Numbered from the stretch's first letter, positions 8,337 through 17,629 are shown. The stretch is 64,000 nucleotides of DNA from CALNYZ01 sp942490945 (GCA_942490945.1 CALNYZ010000044.1:310001-374000), one strand, 5' to 3'. Notes: generated by a model from the letters alone, not told the origin. Numbers and translations: made by a program.

Positions 8337-9905
8337 TTACTTCACTACTGGTGGTGTTTCAAATGTGTGGTAAGGAGCAGGTGAAGCCACTGTCCATTCC
8401 AGACCTTCCGCACCTTCCCATACCTGGTCAGTCGCTTTCTCGCCACCCTTGATACATTTAATCACAATGTACAGGAACAACAATTGGCTGGCACCAAACA
8501 CGAAACCACCAATTGATGATATCTGGTTAAATTCGGCAAATTGTAATGCATAGTCAGGAATACGACGTGGCATACCTGCCAGACCCAGGAAGTGTTGCGG
8601 GAAGAACAATACGTTTGCTGAAATTACTGATATCCAGAAATGAATCTTGCCCAGCTTTTCATCGTACATGTTGCCGGTCCATTTCGGTATCCAGTAGTAG
8701 ACACCCGCGATTAACGCAAATACTGCACCCGTTAACAACACATAATGGAAATGCGCCACAACGAAGTAAGTATCGTGGTATTGGAAGTCAACTGGAACCA
8801 CACCCAGCATCAAACCCGTAAAACCGCCGATGGTGAACAGGAATACGAATGCGATTGCCCACAGCATCGGGGTTTCGAATGTCATGGATCCTTTCCACAT
8901 GGTGGCAGTCCAGTTAAAGACTTTCACTGCGGTAGGTACGGCAATCATAACGGTTGCATACATAAAGTATAATTCACCGGCTGCTGGCATGCCCACTGTG
9001 AACATGTGGTGTGCCCATACGATGAATGACAGGAAAGCAATGGCTGCTGTTGCATACACCATTGACGCATAACCAAACAGTGGCTTGCGTGCGAAGGTGG
9101 GGATAATTTGCGAGACGATCCCGAATGCCGGCAGGATCATGATGTAAACTTCAGGATGACCGAAGAACCAGAACACGTGCTGGAACAATACCGGATCACC
9201 ACCACCCGCTGCACTGAAGAAGCTGGTGCCAAAATTACGATCGGTTAACATCATGGTCACCGCACCCGCCAGTACCGGCATAACCGCGATCAACAGGAAT
9301 GCTGTAATCAACCAGGTCCAGACGAACAGTGGCATTTTCATCAATGTCATGCCAGGGGCACGCATATTCAAAATGGTTGCGATAATGTTAATCGAACCCA
9401 TGATGGATGAGAAACCTAACATGTGTACCGCAAAGATGAAGAAGTCAGTACTTGATGGTGCAAATGTCGTTGACAGAGGTGCATAGAATGTCCAACCAAA
9501 AGCCGGACCACCACCTTCCATAAACATGGTACTCAGTAACATGGTACCTGCAAAAGGCAGAATCCAGAAACTCCAGTTATTCATCCGCGGCAATGCCATA
9601 TCCGGTGCACCAATCATCATCGGTACTTGCCAGTTAGCAAATCCGACGAATGCCGGCATGACGGCACCAAACACCATGATCAAGCCATGCATGGTTGTCA
9701 TTGAGTTAAAGAACAATGGATCGACTATTTGCATACCCGGCTGGAATAGTTCGGCACGAATAACCATCGCGAATGAACCGCCAACCAGGAACATGATGAA
9801 AGAGAACCATAAATATAAAGTACCTATGTCTTTATGGTTCGTTGTAAACAACCAACGAGTAATACCGGTTGGATGATGATCGTGTGCGTGTGCTGCTGTA
9901 CTCAT
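8337..9905 (-). CDS. ctaD: Cytochrome c oxidase subunit I (aa3 type)
   Basis: Catalytic 12-helix haem-copper subunit, 522 residues. Visible signatures are the CuB/cross-link motif HPEVYIMILPAFG, WAHHMFTVGM, and HDTYFVVAHFHYVL with the haem a and a3 histidines. The start at 9905 (MSTAAHAHDHH) is chosen because GGAGG lies 8 nt upstream; the longer frame would begin at a TTG inside that ribosome site. Follows ctaC by about 20 bp. With ccoNO in the same window, the cell can use both low- and high-affinity oxygen reductases. Confidence 0.98.
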   Translation of the reverse strand: MSTAAHAHDHHPTGITRWLFTTNHKDIGTLYLWFSFIMFLVGGSFAMVIRAELFQPGMQIVDPLFFNSMTTMHGLIMVFGAVMPAFVGFANWQVPMMIGAPDMALPRMNNWSFWILPFAGTMLLSTMFMEGGGPAFGWTFYAPLSTTFAPSSTDFFIFAVHMLGFSSIMGSINIIATILNMRAPGMTLMKMPLFVWTWLITAFLLIAVMPVLAGAVTMMLTDRNFGTSFFSAAGGGDPVLFQHVFWFFGHPEVYIMILPAFGIVSQIIPTFARKPLFGYASMVYATAAIAFLSFIVWAHHMFTVGMPAAGELYFMYATVMIAVPTAVKVFNWTATMWKGSMTFETPMLWAIAFVFLFTIGGFTGLMLGVVPVDFQYHDTYFVVAHFHYVLLTGAVFALIAGVYYWIPKWTGNMYDEKLGKIHFWISVISANVLFFPQHFLGLAGMPRRIPDYALQFAEFNQISSIGGFVFGASQLLFLYIVIKCIKGGEKATDQVWEGAEGLEWTVASPAPYHTFETPPVVK

Positions 9906-9925
9906 TTTAGTATCCTCCAATCAGC

Positions 9926-11032
9926 CTACTTACGTGCAGCTTTGATATCTGCCGGTTTAACATCGCCATTGCCATTATTACCAAACGAAACTCGTTCGTA
10001 GTTAATAATTGCAGCAATCTCAGCATCTTTTAGCTGGGCACCAAATGCGGCCATCGCCGGATTCTTTTTACTACCGTTTGTCACCATATCGATATGTGCA
10101 GCAACCGGACCGTTAGCAATTTTACTGCCAGCCATGCTCGGGAAAATTGGCACTAAAGATTTACCATCCATACCATGACATGCGGCACAATTGGTTTCGT
10201 ACAATTTCTTGCCATCAACTGGCGCATCAGATGCCTGCTTTTGGCTGACTACCCATGAATCATAGTCTGCCTGTGCAACAACGTTCACGACGATTGGCAT
10301 AAAGCCGTGGTCTTTACCACACAGCTCAGCACATTGTCCGCGATAGGTTCCTACTTTATCGGCCTTGAACCAGCTTTCGTTGATATAACCAGGAATCGCA
10401 TCGCGTTTTACGGCTAATGCAGGCACCCACCAGGCATGGATAACATCACTTGAGGTAATCAATAGACGTACTTTTTTACCCACTGGTACAACTATCGGGT
10501 TATCAACATTCAGTAAAAAGTGTTCGGCTTTGGCAAGCGCTTCTTTTGTGCCTTTGGCACTTGCTTCACGGCTGTCCTGGGACAAGTTACTCATAAAGCT
10601 GATGCCGTTATCCATATAATCATATTGCCATTTCCACTGCCAACCGGTGACTTTAATGGTCATATCCGATTTTGAAGGATCTTCAATCTTTAACAACAAT
10701 TTTGTCGCCGGTACCGCGATGGCAACCAGCACCACGAGAGGGATAATTGTCCAGATCACTTCAACTGTTGAGCTTTCATGAAATTGCGCGGCCTTTGCAC
10801 CCTTCGATTTACGGTGGTTAATCAATGAATAAATCATCACACCGAAAACGCCAATACCCACTACAATACAAATCCACATGACTAACATGTGCATATCATA
10901 GATTTCGCTACTGACTTCAGTGACACCACGTGTCATATTCAGCTGATAATCCGCCAGCACTGCACTTGGCCCGAGTAGTATTAACGCGAGCAACAAGTGA
11001 TAGAGCTTTGTCATAGTTTTGCTTGCTGACAT
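9926..11032 (-). CDS. ctaC: Cytochrome c oxidase subunit II with C-terminal cytochrome c domain
   Basis: A 368-residue protein with a signal sequence (about 1-27), two membrane helices (about 48-70 and 90-112), and a CuA cupredoxin domain with the ligand cluster GQCAELCGKDHGFM. A fused mono-haem cytochrome c domain follows, with CAACH in YETNCAACHGMDGKS and a later Met in AMAAFGAQL. The fused haem domain is typical of caa3-like oxidases, so electrons may enter directly at this haem. First gene of the aa3 operon. Confidence 0.97.
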   Translation of the reverse strand: MSASKTMTKLYHLLLALILLGPSAVLADYQLNMTRGVTEVSSEIYDMHMLVMWICIVVGIGVFGVMIYSLINHRKSKGAKAAQFHESSTVEVIWTIIPLVVLVAIAVPATKLLLKIEDPSKSDMTIKVTGWQWKWQYDYMDNGISFMSNLSQDSREASAKGTKEALAKAEHFLLNVDNPIVVPVGKKVRLLITSSDVIHAWWVPALAVKRDAIPGYINESWFKADKVGTYRGQCAELCGKDHGFMPIVVNVVAQADYDSWVVSQKQASDAPVDGKKLYETNCAACHGMDGKSLVPIFPSMAGSKIANGPVAAHIDMVTNGSKKNPAMAAFGAQLKDAEIAAIINYERVSFGNNGNGDVKPADIKAARK

Positions 11033-11398
11033 ACCTTTACCTCTTGGTTCGGAATTTAAAAAATAGTATTAAAAATCTTTTCTTTTAAACGACTTAGTCA
11101 ATTCTTGATGGGGTATCTGACATTACATTCACGTGTTTATGTACTTCCCACATTTCTAAGCAGCTCTAAATTCTGGCCAGTGTTACTTGATCGTTATGGG
11201 TATTGAAAAAGGCCTATTAAATTGAGGACGAATCCTAAACGAAGCCCTCGCACACCGCAATAAAAAAAGAAAAATAGCCTTATAATTCTGAAATATACAA
11301 GCATTCTCTAATATAAGAGTTTAATTATATTACTAATAAATTGATTACTTATTAAACAGACAAAATTTACATAACCTTATAAAAATTATGGTCAATCT
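11033..11398. other. Promoter-bearing gap between bioD and ctaC
   Basis: 366 bp of AT-rich DNA that must hold the ctaC promoter and the end of the bio transcript. TTGATCGTTATGGG near 11190 matches only the left half of an FNR site. I see no convincing terminator, ORF or clean -35/-10 pair. Confidence 0.5.
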
Positions 11399-12094
11399 TC
11401 AAGTCATTTTATGTCGTATTATCGTCTCAATATCAATTTCGATTTCTTTATTTTCATTATCAATATATGGAATGGTCGACAAACAAGGTGACTGCATTCG
11501 CGCCATGAGTGTCTGTTCATGCTCTGCTTGTCTGCTCATCTCCGCTTCCATGAAATTCGCTACCCAACCCAACAATAACGTATCGTGCTGTTGTATTGAT
11601 TGCGCAGTTAACAAGGCATGGTTCAAACAACCGAGTCGCATACCAACGACCAGCACAACCGGCAACTTGAGCTTTGCCGCAAGATCAGCCACGGTCTTGG
11701 TATCATTCAAGGGCACCTGCCATCCACCTATCCCTTCAACAACAACCACATCGCTTTGATCTGCCAGCGTGTTAAATGCCTGCTTGATATACTTGAGTGA
11801 AATCTGGGTCTGTACTTCGGTTGCGGCGATGTGAGGTGCGACGGCAGGTTCAAATACATAAGGGTTGACCAGTTCATAGGGTAAATCACGTTCACATGCC
11901 CTGATTAACGCCAGGGCATCCGCATTATGCAATGCGCCATCCATGTGTTCTGATCCGTATTGTGCTCCTGTGGCGACGGGTTTCATGGCGGCTACTTTCA
12001 TGCCCTGCTTGCGCAGCGCATGAATCAATTGCACCGAGAAAAATGTTTTCCCGACGCCTGTGTCAGTACCGGTAACAAAAACACCTTTAATCAT
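11399..12094 (-). CDS. bioD: Dethiobiotin synthase
   Basis: ATP-dependent carboxylase that closes the ureido ring of 7,8-diaminopelargonate to give dethiobiotin. The P-loop is GTDTGVGKTFFS near residue 8, followed by MKPVATGA and the EGIGGWQVPL segment. At 231 residues it is normal length. It overlaps the end of bioC by 4 bp (ATGA), so translation is coupled. Last gene of bioB-F-H-C-D; bioA is not in this window. Confidence 0.97.
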   Translation of the reverse strand: MIKGVFVTGTDTGVGKTFFSVQLIHALRKQGMKVAAMKPVATGAQYGSEHMDGALHNADALALIRACERDLPYELVNPYVFEPAVAPHIAATEVQTQISLKYIKQAFNTLADQSDVVVVEGIGGWQVPLNDTKTVADLAAKLKLPVVLVVGMRLGCLNHALLTAQSIQQHDTLLLGWVANFMEAEMSRQAEHEQTLMARMQSPCLSTIPYIDNENKEIEIDIETIIRHKMT

Positions 12095-12987
12095 TTCGCC
12101 ATGCCTGCATTAAATTGAACATTTATTTCCTCATGCTTCATAGCTTCTGTCTGACTCTTCCATGCATGCCCGTAAACAAGTTCATGCGAAACAGGTAGCA
12201 GACCATCCTGCCTGTATTTTTCATAATTTTTTGCCAGCTGCGCAAGTTTTGATTTGCCGGTTAAACTGCGACGCCGACCTTCCGTGACGTTGTGTGCACC
12301 GATTGATTTCAGGTCGCGCATAATACTGACAACATCCTTGTAAGTAACCGTTAACATTTCCATATCCATTACCGGTTCGGCAAAGTGATTTCGCATCAGC
12401 GCATCACCTACATCGTGCATATCCATAAATTGATTGACATGATTACTGTTGGCATCGACTTGCTGCCAGCTTCTGCGCAACTCCTTGAGTGTGTCCGGAC
12501 CAAAACTGGTGAACATCAGCAGGCCGCCCGGCTTTAACACTCGGTAACATTCAGCAAATACATTATCGAGATCGTTCGCCCACTGAAACGTCAAACTGGA
12601 AATAATGAGTTCGAAACTGTTATCAGCAAGCGGCAACGTTTCCATATCTGCAACGGTATAATGGAACTGGCCTACGCCGAACAGTTTTTTCAGACGCATC
12701 ATGCGTGTTTGTTTCTGGCGATGCGTTTTTAACATACTTTCCGCAATGTCCAGTGCATAGATGTGCGCTTGCGGGTAAAGTTTATTCGTCAGGTAGCTGC
12801 AAAACCCGGTACCCGAACCGATATCGAGTATCGCTGCCGGCTTGAGTTTGATGTACTCAAGTCGCGATGTAAGTCTTGATGCGACCTCACGTTGTAAAAC
12901 TGCTGCCTCATCATAATGCCGGGCACTTTGATCAAATGCACGTCTGGCGAGTGACTTGTTGATATAAAACTGATTCACGCTATCCAC
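12091..12987 (-). CDS. bioC: Malonyl-ACP O-methyltransferase
   Basis: SAM-dependent methyltransferase that caps the malonyl thioester so fatty acid synthesis can build pimeloyl-ACP methyl ester. Class I SAM-binding motif ILDIGSGTGFC at about residues 54-64, FELIISSLTFQWANDLDNVFAECYRVLKPGG split over motifs II and III, and FTSFGPDTLKEL typical of BioC. At 298 residues it is within the family range. It lies 2 bp after bioH, its functional partner that removes the methyl ester. Confidence 0.96.
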   Translation of the reverse strand: MDSVNQFYINKSLARRAFDQSARHYDEAAVLQREVASRLTSRLEYIKLKPAAILDIGSGTGFCSYLTNKLYPQAHIYALDIAESMLKTHRQKQTRMMRLKKLFGVGQFHYTVADMETLPLADNSFELIISSLTFQWANDLDNVFAECYRVLKPGGLLMFTSFGPDTLKELRRSWQQVDANSNHVNQFMDMHDVGDALMRNHFAEPVMDMEMLTVTYKDVVSIMRDLKSIGAHNVTEGRRRSLTGKSKLAQLAKNYEKYRQDGLLPVSHELVYGHAWKSQTEAMKHEEINVQFNAGMAK

Positions 12988-12989
12988 AT

Positions 12990-13787
12990 TTATTGACTCA
13001 GGTGTAATTTAATCGCATCTACAAATTGTGCTGGATGCGTCAAGAATGGTGCGTGTCCTGACCTGGGAAACTTCACCACACCTGCAGACGGAATATAGTT
13101 AGCAATCTTTTCTGCTGCCTCAATCGGAACAAGCTTGTCCTTCTCTCCCATGATCAGTTGCACCGATTGTGTTAAACCACGCACATCTTCCCTCAGATCT
13201 GTATCGCGCAAGATGGCAAGCCCACCACGTAAGGCACGAATATCCGGTTGGCGCTTGTATATCAGACGTTGTTTTAGTTCACGCAGTATGACTTTTGCTT
13301 CGGGCATACCCAGTAACTGCAAGGCAAAGAATCGTTCCAGTGTCTTGTTATAATCATGTTCGAGCATATCTGCAAAACTATTCAGGACATCGGGATCCAT
13401 TGCCTCTGGCCAGTCATTATCCTGTGTAAACCGCAGGTTGGTTGCCACCAGTATTAATTTATCAATCCACTGCGGACTGTTAAGCGCCATCTGTGTTGCC
13501 ACCATGCCGCCGAACGACCAGCCGAGCAGATGGATATTGTTCATGGTAATCAGTGACAATGCAGCGGCCACGGCCGTAGCAATATTTTCCAGATCGTATT
13601 GTTCTTCCAGTAACGGACTGTTGCCGTGGCCGGGTAAATCGACACAGTGTACAGTAAAATCCCTGGACAGCTCGGTTGCAATATCTTGCCAGACACTACC
13701 ATGCAAACCCCAGCCATGAATGAGAACCAGATCCGGACACCCTGGTCCTGACTGTCCACTTGACTCTATATATATAGGTATCTGCAT
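12990..13787 (-). CDS. bioH: Pimeloyl-ACP methyl ester carboxylesterase
   Basis: Alpha/beta hydrolase that cleaves pimeloyl-ACP methyl ester and ends the BioC/BioH chain-building route. Motifs: HGWGLHGSVW (oxyanion region), nucleophile elbow GWSFGG near residue 95, and the catalytic His in RSGHAPFL near residue 247. The 265-residue length is usual. Its start overlaps the end of bioF by one base. The N-terminal codons contain one of three identical CTATATATATAG palindromes in the window. Confidence 0.95.
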   Translation of the reverse strand: MQIPIYIESSGQSGPGCPDLVLIHGWGLHGSVWQDIATELSRDFTVHCVDLPGHGNSPLLEEQYDLENIATAVAAALSLITMNNIHLLGWSFGGMVATQMALNSPQWIDKLILVATNLRFTQDNDWPEAMDPDVLNSFADMLEHDYNKTLERFFALQLLGMPEAKVILRELKQRLIYKRQPDIRALRGGLAILRDTDLREDVRGLTQSVQLIMGEKDKLVPIEAAEKIANYIPSAGVVKFPRSGHAPFLTHPAQFVDAIKLHLSQ

Positions 13788-14965
13788 CAGCTGACCTGTT
13801 TAACCTGCTTTTTGAGCACCTGCTGTAATGTCGCAACAAGTTGTTCGACTTGCTGGTCACTATGACTGGCAGAAAAGGTAATGCGTAGTCGTGCCGTATT
13901 TTCCGCTACAGTGGGCGGTCGAATCGCTTGCACCAGAATACCTTCATCGAGCAATGCATTGCTCACTGCTAATGCCTGTGCGTCGTTGCCAATAATTAGC
14001 GGTTGAATAGGTGTCGTCGATTCAGCCACGTCTATGCCAAGTTGATTGCAGGCATTTTTAAACTGGTTAATGCGTGCAAACAAATTTTCACGACGCCATG
14101 ATTCTGTTTTGATTAACTGCAAACTTGCCAACGTTGCCGCGGCAATCGCAGCGGGCATGGCCGTGGTATAAATATAACTGCGTGCTGTTTGAATTAATGT
14201 TTCAATCAAGTCTTCACTACCCGCAACGAACGCACCAAAAGTGCCGAAAGCTTTTCCCAGCGTACCCACCAGTACGGGAACATCGGTCTGGTTCATCCCT
14301 TGCACATCAAGCGTGCCACGCCCCTGTTCACCGAGAACACCAATGCCATGCGCATCATCGATCATCAATGTGGAATTATTTTTATTACACACCTCGGCCA
14401 TTTGCGTCAGCTCGGCAATATCTCCATCCATGCTGAACACGGCATCACTAATAACCAGTTTATGTTGTGCCCGTGATTTTTTCAGCAGGGAATCCAGTTG
14501 CGGGTAGTCACAGTGTTGGTAGCGGGTTAGATCCGCGCGCGATAACATCGCAGCATCTATTAAAGAAGCATGATTAATTTTGTCTTCAAATATTTCATCA
14601 TGCCGATCCGTGATGGCGCTCACCACGCCCAGGTTTGCCATATAGCCGGTGGAAAACAGCAGCACGCGTTCGCGTCCGAGAAATTCTGCCAATTGTGTTT
14701 CAAGTTCATGATGGATGCGCGTATGGCCGGTAATAAGTTGCGAAGCGCCAGAACCAACACCAAACTCATCCGCAGCTTTTTTAAAGGCAGCCACCACATC
14801 AGGATGATTTGCCAGGCCGAGATAATCATTACTGCAAAATGAAATAACTTTTTTGCCGTCGACAAGCTGTTCAGGCTGCTGTGATGAATCGATCACGCGC
14901 CGTGTACGATAACGCTGCTGCGCCTTGAGTTGATCGAGCTTTGATTGCAAATATTTATCCAGCAT
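13787..14965 (-). CDS. bioF: 8-amino-7-oxononanoate synthase
   Basis: PLP enzyme that condenses pimeloyl-ACP with alanine to give 8-amino-7-oxononanoate (KAPA). The 392-residue protein shows SFCSNDYLGLANHPDV, the DDAHGIGVLG motif, and the PLP lysine in VGTLGKAFGTFGAF near residue 240. It is separated from bioB by a 430-bp repeat-bearing stretch, unusual in an otherwise overlapping operon, so it may have its own promoter there. Confidence 0.97.
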   Translation of the reverse strand: MLDKYLQSKLDQLKAQQRYRTRRVIDSSQQPEQLVDGKKVISFCSNDYLGLANHPDVVAAFKKAADEFGVGSGASQLITGHTRIHHELETQLAEFLGRERVLLFSTGYMANLGVVSAITDRHDEIFEDKINHASLIDAAMLSRADLTRYQHCDYPQLDSLLKKSRAQHKLVISDAVFSMDGDIAELTQMAEVCNKNNSTLMIDDAHGIGVLGEQGRGTLDVQGMNQTDVPVLVGTLGKAFGTFGAFVAGSEDLIETLIQTARSYIYTTAMPAAIAAATLASLQLIKTESWRRENLFARINQFKNACNQLGIDVAESTTPIQPLIIGNDAQALAVSNALLDEGILVQAIRPPTVAENTARLRITFSASHSDQQVEQLVATLQQVLKKQVKQVS

Positions 14966-14976
14966 ACATTCTCGTT

Positions 14977-14996
14977 ATTCCCGCGTAAGCGGGAAT
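14977..14996. repeat. ATTCCCGC palindromic repeat element
   Basis: ATTCCCGC (14977-14984), loop GTAA, GCGGGAAT (14989-14996). This closely resembles the ATTCCCGC...GCGGGAAT dispersed hairpins common in proteobacterial intergenic regions. A shorter version, ATTCCC-TCGC-GGGAAT, lies at 19477-19492. It could also act as a terminator or 3'-end hairpin in the bio operon. Confidence 0.7.
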
Positions 14997-15144
14997 CTAT
15001 ATTTAAATGTTTTTTTCGTGCTCGCTTTGGTTAAAAAGGGCACGAGGTACTCTCATTGCATTTCAAACATGACTGCCTTAAGTATGTATGACTCTCGTAT
15101 ATAGAATAAATCATTTCGCACCACTGCTACGCTGTGTGGTGCGA

Positions 15145-15176
15145 GTTACTTTCTTTGTGCGAACAAAGAAAGTAAC
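15145..15176. repeat. Large perfect palindrome, 14-bp arms
   Basis: GTTACTTTCTTTGT (15145-15158), loop GCGA, ACAAAGAAAGTAAC (15163-15176), followed by CAAAGAAA. Perfect arms of this length are not expected by chance in 64 kb. The sequence recalls a dispersed intergenic repeat of proteobacteria. Confidence 0.75.
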
Positions 15177-15395
15177 CAAAGAAAATCGCCCCGGGTCGCT
15201 TACATCACTCGTTGGCGTATAATTGTGCTCAGGACGTTTTGTGAAGGGACGTCCTTGTCCCTTCACAATAGCTCGGCTTCCCTGCCTCGCCCCCGCATTC
15301 CATTTGGGCGTCACTTGCGCTCAATTAACGCTAACTCGTCGCGACCAATGGGTAAGTGCTACCTCTTCACTATTTGGCTCTGGATCAATAATTTA

Positions 15396-16382
15396 TTAAC
15401 AGGCTTCAATTCCTAATCTGGCAAACAATTGCATGTCATGGTTTTCGCTCGGGTTGGGTGTAGTCAGTAATTTTTCACCATAAAATATTGAATTGGCACC
15501 GGCCATAAAACACAGTGCCTGCATTTCATCACTCATGTTTTCACGCCCGGCGGACAAGCGCACGTAGGATTTGGGCATGATGATACGCGCCACGGCGAGC
15601 ACACGAATAAAATCAATTGGCTCGACATCGTCTTCATTGGCCAGCGGTGTTCCTTTGACTTTCACCAGTAAATTAATGGGCACGCTTTCCGGGTGCTGCG
15701 GTTGGTTGGCCAGTGTATGTAACAAACCCTCGCGATCTTCCTGACTCTCACCCAGCCCCATGATGCCACCACAACACACATTCATGCCGGCGTTGCGTAC
15801 TCGCTCCAGTGTGTCAAGACGATCCTGGTAGGTGCGCGTCGAGATCACTTCGCCATAGTATTCAGGTGAGGTATCAAGATTATGATTGTAGTAATCCAGA
15901 CCGGCTGCTTTTAATTGCTGTGTTTGTTCGTCGGTTAACATGCCGAGGGTGACACAAGATTCAAGCCCCATACCTTTGACTGCCTTGATCATGTCGATCA
16001 CCGGCGCGAGATCTTTATTCTTCGGACTGCGCCATGCCGCACCCATACAAAAACGGCTCGCACCATTGGCTTTGGCTTTTTCTGCTTCATGAATCACTTC
16101 ATCCAATGACAACAAGGGTTCTTCTTCCAGTTCGGTATCGAAACGCACACTTTGCGGGCAGTAACCACAATCCTCCGGACACTTGCCGGTCTTGATGCTG
16201 AGCAAGGTGCTGACCTGCACCTTGTTGGGATCAAAATTTTGCCGATGCACGGTTTGCGCGGTATACATTAAATCGCTGAATGGCATGTTAAACAGTGCGG
16301 CAATTTCCTCGCGCTGCCAGTCGTGACGAACTGCGCCTTGCGTGGCATCCAGTGGTAAGGTTTGTGTTAGCGGAGCATTCAT
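15396..16382 (-). CDS. bioB: Biotin synthase
   Basis: Radical SAM enzyme that inserts sulfur into dethiobiotin. The radical SAM cluster motif CPEDCGYC is at about residues 59-66, and further conserved Cys/Arg segments appear in GASRFCMGAAWR, NVCCGGIMGLGE and RLSAGRENM. At 328 residues it is normal. Its start overlaps by 4 bp the end of the membrane-protein gene upstream, so both are probably transcribed from the BirA-controlled promoter near 16.88 kb. Confidence 0.98.
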   Translation of the reverse strand: MNAPLTQTLPLDATQGAVRHDWQREEIAALFNMPFSDLMYTAQTVHRQNFDPNKVQVSTLLSIKTGKCPEDCGYCPQSVRFDTELEEEPLLSLDEVIHEAEKAKANGASRFCMGAAWRSPKNKDLAPVIDMIKAVKGMGLESCVTLGMLTDEQTQQLKAAGLDYYNHNLDTSPEYYGEVISTRTYQDRLDTLERVRNAGMNVCCGGIMGLGESQEDREGLLHTLANQPQHPESVPINLLVKVKGTPLANEDDVEPIDFIRVLAVARIIMPKSYVRLSAGRENMSDEMQALCFMAGANSIFYGEKLLTTPNPSENHDMQLFARLGIEAC

Positions 16383-16810
16383 TGTCTTTCCTCTGTCGTA
16401 AAATTTTTTTCGCTTGAAATCTGTTCCGGCTCGGTATGGGTATCACACCAGGGCTCCTGTTTAATCTGTCGTAAGTCAAAAACAGACCAGGGAATGATAA
16501 TCAGTGCCGCGATAAACCAGGTGACTATCCAGGCCTTCCAGTTGGTGCCGAAAAATGTCCCGATCACAATCACCGCACCCATCACCCCATAAAAACGGTA
16601 AGCCGCTTTCTGTGTGTAGTAGCCGACGCGCTCATTGGGGTGATGTCGGTTGACGGCATAAAGAAACATCGAGGCGCCAAACCACAAGATACCCAGTGGA
16701 AACGGCACCAGCATGGCGATAATATTGCCGTAGTTAAACCAGCATGCCGCCGCGCGGGCACGCAGGGCCGGAATGATACTGATGTGCTCAGGTTGTTGGG
16801 ATGACTTCAC
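16379..16810 (-). CDS. Uncharacterised three-helix membrane protein in front of bioB
   Basis: The frame stays open up to 16879, but that start would be a TTG lying inside the predicted BirA operator and -35 region. A GTG at 16810 (VKSSQQPEHISII) is a more sensible start, giving about 143 residues. Hydrophobic segments at about residues 29-50, 74-93 and 96-113 (from the GTG) suggest three helices with a charged C-terminus. I do not recognise a family. The 4-bp overlap with bioB argues for shared regulation; a link to biotin is guilt by association. Start uncertain. Confidence 0.6.
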   Translation of the reverse strand: MKSSQQPEHISIIPALRARAAACWFNYGNIIAMLVPFPLGILWFGASMFLYAVNRHHPNERVGYYTQKAAYRFYGVMGAVIVIGTFFGTNWKAWIVTWFIAALIIIPWSVFDLRQIKQEPWCDTHTEPEQISSEKNFTTEERQ

Positions 16811-16872
16811 GTGGCTTGATCCGGTAGAATTTGGACTGTCAATATTAATCGAGATCTGCCTGGAAGGCGAAC

Positions 16873-16905
16873 TTGTCAACTTTGGAGGCCATGGATGGTT
16901 AACAA
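16873..16905. promoter_or_regulatory. BirA-type biotin operator at the bioB/comF divergent border
   Basis: TTGTCAACT (16873-16881) and GGTTAACAA (16897-16905) with a 15-bp spacer match the BirA pattern TTGTAAACC-N15-GGTTTACAA at 7 of 9 and 8 of 9 positions. On the minus strand the left arm also reads TTGACA, a perfect -35 hexamer pointing to bioB. The site covers the comF ribosome site and first codons, so BirA could affect comF too. Confidence 0.7.
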
Positions 16906-17629
16906 CTGGTTAAATATTGCTCTTTCACGGCTCTTTCCCTATCGTTGTGTGCTATGCCAGCAGCCAAGTGAAGTCGAACGCGATCTTTGTCTGAGCTGCG
17001 AGCGTCTGCAAAGCCGCACGCCCACTGCACACTGTTCGATTTGTGCCATCCCACTACCATCCCCTGATCTGGCTAACGGTAAGGCTAGTCCGGCAAAAGC
17101 ACGTATTTGTGGCGAGTGTCTGAAAAAGCGACCCTGTTACGACCGGGCTGTCATACCTTATATATATGTAGACGGCATTCGCCATATGATCAGCCGACTC
17201 AAATTTAATAGTAAGCTCATCCATGCCGACCTGCTGGCGACACTCTTTATGGATGCTGTCGGAATGCCTGAAGCACCCGAAGCGCTTATCCCGATGCCGC
17301 TGCATAACAAGCGCTTGCGTGAGCGTGGCTATAATCAAAGTCTGTTGCTCGCCAGGGCAATTGGCCGACGCTGGAATTTGCCGATCGAAACTGGATTATG
17401 TAAACGCGTCAAGCACACACCGGCACAAGCAGGGCTATCGCGCAAACAACGGCGCAAAAATATCAAGGGTGTATTTACAGTAAGTACCAGAGTGCCTTAC
17501 CGGCACATCGCCATCATTGATGACGTGCTGACGACCGGCAGCAGCACCAATGAACTGGCGAAGATGTTCAAGCAGGCTGGTGTAGAACGCGTGGATGTGT
17601 GGTGCATCGCGCGAACCTTGAAAGATTAG
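16895..17629 (+). CDS. comF: ComF family phosphoribosyltransferase-like protein
   Basis: A 244-residue protein with an N-terminal cysteine-rich zinc-binding region (CVLCQQ, CLSC, CSIC, CGEC within the first 80 residues) and a C-terminal type I PRTase domain whose PRPP loop reads IIDDVLTTGSSTNEL near residue 207. Members (ComF/GntX/YhgH) are needed for DNA uptake in some bacteria and affect genome maintenance in others. ATG at 16895 is preceded by GGAGG at 6 nt. Divergent from the bio operon, an arrangement also seen in other gammaproteobacteria. Confidence 0.92.
   Translation: MVNNWLNIALSRLFPYRCVLCQQPSEVERDLCLSCERLQSRTPTAHCSICAIPLPSPDLANGKASPAKARICGECLKKRPCYDRAVIPYIYVDGIRHMISRLKFNSKLIHADLLATLFMDAVGMPEAPEALIPMPLHNKRLRERGYNQSLLLARAIGRRWNLPIETGLCKRVKHTPAQAGLSRKQRRKNIKGVFTVSTRVPYRHIAIIDDVLTTGSSTNELAKMFKQAGVERVDVWCIARTLKD

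Larger units (their letters stand above)
14966..15395. other. Repeat-rich insertion between bioB and bioF
   Basis: 430 bp without a believable gene. It holds the ATTCCCGC/GCGGGAAT hairpin and the 14-bp-arm palindrome listed next, flanked by DNA unlike the neighbouring genes. The 67-codon minus-strand frame at 15111-15314 reads through the large palindrome (VTFFVRTKKVTRTT). Translations of this kind are familiar from dispersed intergenic repeats in proteobacterial genomes, so I treat it as repeat DNA. Confidence 0.6.

Noticed and set aside
11180..11200. FNR-like TTGATCGTTATGGG upstream of ctaC
   Set aside because: Right half matches only 2 of 5 positions.
15111..15314. 67-codon minus-strand frame between bioB and bioF
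   Set aside because: It runs through a 14-bp-arm palindrome and resembles translations of dispersed intergenic repeats; no ribosome site or plausible protein features.
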